Shown one piece after another: positions 60,925 through 64,000 of a stretch of 64,000 bases of DNA (positions are counted from its first letter, which is position 1; each line of letters begins with the position of its first letter). Source of the stretch: Pseudomonas sp. S09G 359. GTDB lineage: Bacteria > Pseudomonadota > Gammaproteobacteria > Pseudomonadales > Pseudomonadaceae. The notes beneath the pieces are model-generated. The model was not told the DNA's origin, did not search any database, and saw only the letters and a program-made list of their open reading frames with translations. The DNA lies in contig NZ_CP025263.1 in assembly GCF_002843605.1 (NCBI RefSeq), forward strand, positions 5,299,501 to 5,363,500, read 5' to 3'. A program made the position numbers and the translations under genes.

Positions 60925-62976
60925 TTGAAGCTGGAACTCAAGAACAGCTTGTCGGTGAAGTTGCTCCGGGTTGTGCTGCTCTCGGCATTGATCGTGGGTG
61001 TTGCGCTGAGCGTGGCGCAAATCGTCTTCGATGCCTACAAGACGCGCCAGGCCGTGGCCGGAGATGCCCAGCGCATCCTCGACATGTTTCGCGACCCCTC
61101 GACCCAGGCCGTCTACAGCCTGGACCGCGAGATGGGTATGCAAGTCATTGAGGGCCTGTTCCAGGACGACGCCGTGCGCATGGCGTCCATCGGCCATCCC
61201 AACGAAACCATGCTGGCGGAAAAAAGCCGCGCCTTGCAAAAAGCCCCCAGCCGTTGGCTGACCGACCTGATTCTTGGACAGGAACGCACCTTTACCACGG
61301 CCCTGGTCGGTAAAGGCCCCTACAGCGAGTATTACGGTGACCTGAGCATCACCCTCGACACGGCCACCTATGGGCAGGGGTTTATCGTCAACTCGGTGAT
61401 CATCTTTATTTCCGGGGTGCTGCGTGCCCTGGCCATGGGCCTGGTGCTGTACCTGGTCTATCACTGGCTGCTGACCAAACCGCTGTCGCGGATCATCGAG
61501 CACCTGTCGTCGATCAACCCCGACCGGCCCAGCGAACACAAGATCCCGCAGCTCAAGGGTCACGAACGCAACGAACTGGGGCTGTGGATCAATACCGCCA
61601 ACCAGTTGCTCGAATCCATCGAGCGCAATACCCATCTGCGCCATGAGGCTGAAAGCAGCCTGCTGCGCATGGCCCAGTACGACTTCCTGACCGGCCTGCC
61701 CAACCGCCAGAAACTGCAGGAGCAACTGGACAAGATCCTGATCGACGCCGGCCGCCGGCAACGGCGCGTGGCGGTGTTGTGCGTGGGGCTGGATGATTTC
61801 AAAAGCGTCAACGAGCAGTTCACCTACCAGGCCGGCGACAAATTGCTGCTGGCCCTGGCCGACCGCCTGCGCGCCCACAGTGGCCGCCTTGGTGCCCTGG
61901 CCCGCCTGGGTGGCGACCAGTTCGCGCTGGTGCAAGCCGATATCGACCAACCCTACGAAGCGGCCGAGTTGGCGCAAAGTATCCTCGATGACCTCGAAGC
62001 GGAGTTCGCCCTCGACCACGAGGAAATCCGCCTGCGCGCCACCATCGGCATCACCCTGTTCCCGGAAGATGGCGACAGCACCGAGAAGCTGCTGCAAAAA
62101 GCCGAACAGACCATGACCCTGGCCAAGAGCCGTTCGCGCAACCGCTATCAGTTTTATATCGCCAGCGTCGACAGCGAGATGCGTCGCCGCCGCGAGCTGG
62201 AAAAAGACCTGCGCGAGGCCCTCAGCCGCAACCAGTTCCACTTGGTGTACCAGCCACAGATCAGCTACCGCGACCACCGCGTGGTCGGCGTGGAAGCGTT
62301 GATCCGCTGGCAGCACCCGGAACACGGGCTGGTGCCGCCCGACCTGTTCATCCCGCTGGCGGAACAGAATGGCACCATTATTCCGATTGGCGAGTGGGTG
62401 CTGGACCAGGCCTGCCGACAATTGCGCGAATGGCACGACCTGGGCTTCAGCGACCTGCGCATGGCGGTCAACCTGTCCACCGTGCAGTTGCACCACACCG
62501 AGTTGCCGCGGGTGGTCAACAACCTGATGCAGATCTACCGCCTGCCGCCGCGCAGCCTGGAGCTGGAAGTGACCGAAACCGGCCTGATGGAAGACATCAG
62601 CACGGCCGCCCAGCACCTGCTGAGCCTGCGCCGTTCCGGTGCATTGATCGCCATTGATGACTTTGGCACCGGCTACTCATCCTTGAGCTACCTGAAAAGC
62701 CTGCCCCTGGACAAAATCAAGATCGACAAGAGCTTCGTCCAGGACCTGCTCGACGACGACGACGATGCAACCATCGTGCGCGCCATCATCCAATTGGGTA
62801 AAAGCCTGGGCATGCAGGTGATTGCCGAAGGGGTGGAAACCCCTGAACAAGAGGCCTACATCATTTCCGAAGGCTGCCATGAAGGTCAGGGCTACCACTA
62901 CAGCAAACCCTTGCCGGCGCGGGAGTTGGCGGTCTTTTTGAAGCAGGCCGAGCGCAATAACGCGGCGATTCTGTGA
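60925..62976 (+). CDS. bifA: Cyclic-di-GMP phosphodiesterase BifA (degenerate GGDEF plus EAL)
   Basis: This 683-residue inner-membrane protein has TM1 ~13-35, a periplasmic domain ~36-155, TM2 ~156-182, then a HAMP-like linker. The GGDEF domain carries the altered site GGDQF (329-333), so it is probably not a cyclase. An intact EAL domain follows (EALIRW 457-462, DDFGTGYSSLSYLKSLPLDKIKIDKSF, EGVET). GGDQF plus EAL, length and position after sodB all match BifA, which lowers c-di-GMP to release biofilms and allow swarming. TTG at 60925 is the annotated first codon. Confidence 0.93.
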   Translation: MKLELKNSLSVKLLRVVLLSALIVGVALSVAQIVFDAYKTRQAVAGDAQRILDMFRDPSTQAVYSLDREMGMQVIEGLFQDDAVRMASIGHPNETMLAEKSRALQKAPSRWLTDLILGQERTFTTALVGKGPYSEYYGDLSITLDTATYGQGFIVNSVIIFISGVLRALAMGLVLYLVYHWLLTKPLSRIIEHLSSINPDRPSEHKIPQLKGHERNELGLWINTANQLLESIERNTHLRHEAESSLLRMAQYDFLTGLPNRQKLQEQLDKILIDAGRRQRRVAVLCVGLDDFKSVNEQFTYQAGDKLLLALADRLRAHSGRLGALARLGGDQFALVQADIDQPYEAAELAQSILDDLEAEFALDHEEIRLRATIGITLFPEDGDSTEKLLQKAEQTMTLAKSRSRNRYQFYIASVDSEMRRRRELEKDLREALSRNQFHLVYQPQISYRDHRVVGVEALIRWQHPEHGLVPPDLFIPLAEQNGTIIPIGEWVLDQACRQLREWHDLGFSDLRMAVNLSTVQLHHTELPRVVNNLMQIYRLPPRSLELEVTETGLMEDISTAAQHLLSLRRSGALIAIDDFGTGYSSLSYLKSLPLDKIKIDKSFVQDLLDDDDDATIVRAIIQLGKSLGMQVIAEGVETPEQEAYIISEGCHEGQGYHYSKPLPARELAVFLKQAERNNAAIL

Positions 62977-63015
62977 CGTGGTGAACCCAAGGTTCTTATG
63001 CCAGACGGGCTCAAA

Positions 63016-63164
63016 GTGGCGAGCGGGCTTGCCCGCGTCGGGCTGCGAAGCGGCCCCTGTCCAGGCCCCGAGGAATAGTTTTAAGGCTGCTTCGCAGCCT
63101 AACGCGGGCAAGCCCGCTCGCCACAGTAAGCTCGCTAGCCACAGCACGCTCGCTCGCCACAGAA
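63016..63164. repeat. Class C REP pair with three tandem tail units
   Basis: GTGGCGAGCGGGCTTGCCCG at 63016 is inverted against the copy ending at 63124, with inner GGCTGCGAAGC and GGCTGCTTCGCAGCC arms. The tail is then reiterated: CCCGCTCGCCACAGTAAG, CTCGCTAGCCACAGCACG, CTCGCTCGCCACAGAAC, with a period of about 18 bases. It occupies most of the 305-bp gap after bifA. Confidence 0.88.
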
Positions 63165-63202
63165 CAATACTAAATATTTCCCGCGTATAACCCTTTACAC
63201 AA

Positions 63203-63221
63203 AATGCAAATCTTTCGCATT
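63203..63221. promoter_or_regulatory. Fur-box-like operator upstream of the imelysin gene
   Basis: AATGCAAATCTTTCGCATT has AATGC/GCATT arms and the 19-bp length of Pseudomonas Fur boxes (GCAAATNATTCGCATT type). It lies 60 bp before the imelysin lipoprotein gene. Related imelysin genes are iron-regulated. By-eye match. Confidence 0.6.
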
Positions 63222-63281
63222 ATGTCGCAGTTTTTGCGCTCCCCCGCGCGCCCTATCAACAACCGAAGCAGGATGTTCGCC

Positions 63282-64000
63282 ATGATTCGTATGCCCCTGG
63301 CCACCGCCAGTCTGCTGGCCATTGCTATTTCTCTCGCCGGTTGCGGCGAAGGTAAAGACAAGGCCGCAGCGCCCCAGGCGCCGACCCCGGCCGCCAGCAC
63401 TACCGCACCAGCGGCTGCCGCCCCTGCCGGCCAGGTCGACGAAGCGGCCGCCAAGGCCGTGGTCGCGCATTACGCAGACATGGTGTTCGCGGTGTACAGC
63501 GATGCCGAGACCACTGCAAAAACCCTGCAAACCGCCATCGACGCCTTCCTCGCCAAGCCGAACGACGACACCCTGAAAGCCGCCCGCACCGCCTGGATCG
63601 CCGCACGTGTGCCGTATCTGCAGAGTGAAGTGTTCCGCTTCGGCAACACCATCATCGACGACTGGGAAGGCCAGGTGAACGCATGGCCACTGGACGAAGG
63701 CCTGATCGACTACGTCGACAAGTCCTACGAACACGCCCTGGGTAACCCCGGCGCCACCGCCAACATCATCGCCAACACCGAAGTGCAGGTCGGCGAAGAC
63801 AAGGTCGACGTAAAAGACATCACCCCGGAAAAACTCGCCAGCCTCAATGAGCTGGGCGGTTCCGAGGCCAACGTCGCCACCGGCTACCACGCCATCGAAT
63901 TCCTGCTCTGGGGCCAGGACCTCAACGGCACCGGCCCAGGCGCCGGCAACCGCCCTGCGTCGGACTACCTGACCGGCGACGGCGCCACTGGCGGCCACAA
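63282..64000 (+). CDS. Imelysin-family lipoprotein, 5' part (runs off the window)
   Basis: At least 239 residues of an M75/imelysin (IcmP/EfeO-like) protein are visible. A lipoprotein signal peptide has the lipobox ISLAGC (Cys ~22), followed by an Ala/Pro/Thr-rich linker. The imelysin domain follows: VVAHYADMVFAVYSDAETTAKTLQ, ARTAWIAARVPYLQSEVFRFGN, and the GxHxxE motif in TGYHAIEFLLWG, the presumed metal site. Such proteins are envelope iron-handling proteins. A Fur-box-like site lies upstream. AGGA precedes ATG 63282. The frame is open to the window end. Confidence 0.92.
   Translation, partial: MIRMPLATASLLAIAISLAGCGEGKDKAAAPQAPTPAASTTAPAAAAPAGQVDEAAAKAVVAHYADMVFAVYSDAETTAKTLQTAIDAFLAKPNDDTLKAARTAWIAARVPYLQSEVFRFGNTIIDDWEGQVNAWPLDEGLIDYVDKSYEHALGNPGATANIIANTEVQVGEDKVDVKDITPEKLASLNELGGSEANVATGYHAIEFLLWGQDLNGTGPGAGNRPASDYLTGDGATGGH

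Noticed and set aside
60751..62616. 621-codon minus-strand open frame
   Set aside because: It is antisense to bifA, whose domains and motifs are unambiguous; composition is that of a shadow frame.

Overview
The window reads as chromosomal DNA of a Pseudomonas of the P. fluorescens group. Three things point there: high GC throughout, the Pseudomonas-type glucose locus (gtsABCD, oprB, mutarotase, hexR, zwf, pgl, eda), and dense REP/REPIN palindromes of the families known from strains such as SBW25. The argP - ACT protein - lysE - sodB - bifA - imelysin order also matches my memory of the PA4363-PA4370 region of P. aeruginosa. I see no rRNA, tRNA, CRISPR array, prophage or insertion sequence.

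Layout. Positions 1-6.3 kb hold a LysR/SDR pair, a four-gene ECF42-type sigma operon (SnoaL-like, YCII/DGPF, SRPBCC, sigma factor), a GNAT, a GyrI-like protein and an AlaC-type aminotransferase. At 6.4-9.7 kb is the gluconate module gntT-gntK with divergent gntR, and each gene has a GntR-box-like operator. At 9.8-19.4 kb lie a DUF6124-like small protein with a hairpin over its Shine-Dalgarno, a two-component system, an MlaA-like lipoprotein, a GST-epimerase-MFS operon, a BdlA-like PAS-PAS-MCP protein and a LysR regulator facing a GST. From 30.9 kb down to 20.0 kb nine genes point the same way. They encode a di-iron desaturase-like membrane enzyme, a PhnD-like protein, FecI-type sigma, FecR, a TonB receptor with an STN domain, two further periplasmic binding proteins, an ornithine-cyclodeaminase-family enzyme and an aromatic-amino-acid-lyase-family enzyme with an altered MIO triad. 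I could not match this set to a described pathway, and it is the best candidate for something new. At 31-41.7 kb are housekeeping and small proteins plus the fatty-acid cluster fadD1-fadD2, lipase-like hydrolase and phaJ. At 41.7-55.3 kb is Entner-Doudoroff and glucose uptake. At 55.5-64 kb are the argP/lysE exporter pair, sodB, a small unknown gene, bifA and the start of an imelysin lipoprotein.

How the parts connect. Glucose enters through OprB and the GtsABCD transporter. It is anomerised or oxidised and runs through Zwf, Pgl and Eda under HexR. Gluconate enters by GntT/GntK under GntR. An AGE-family sugar isomerase upstream of gtsA shares a 69-bp co-linear promoter architecture with gtsA. 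In the TonB/FecIR locus an identical 18-bp motif, with a second block at the same spacing, precedes both the receptor and the desaturase. This suggests that one sigma factor or regulator controls uptake and processing of one unknown compound.

Limits. All functions come from reading motifs and translations by eye; no database search was run. Start codons were chosen from ribosome-binding sites and family length.
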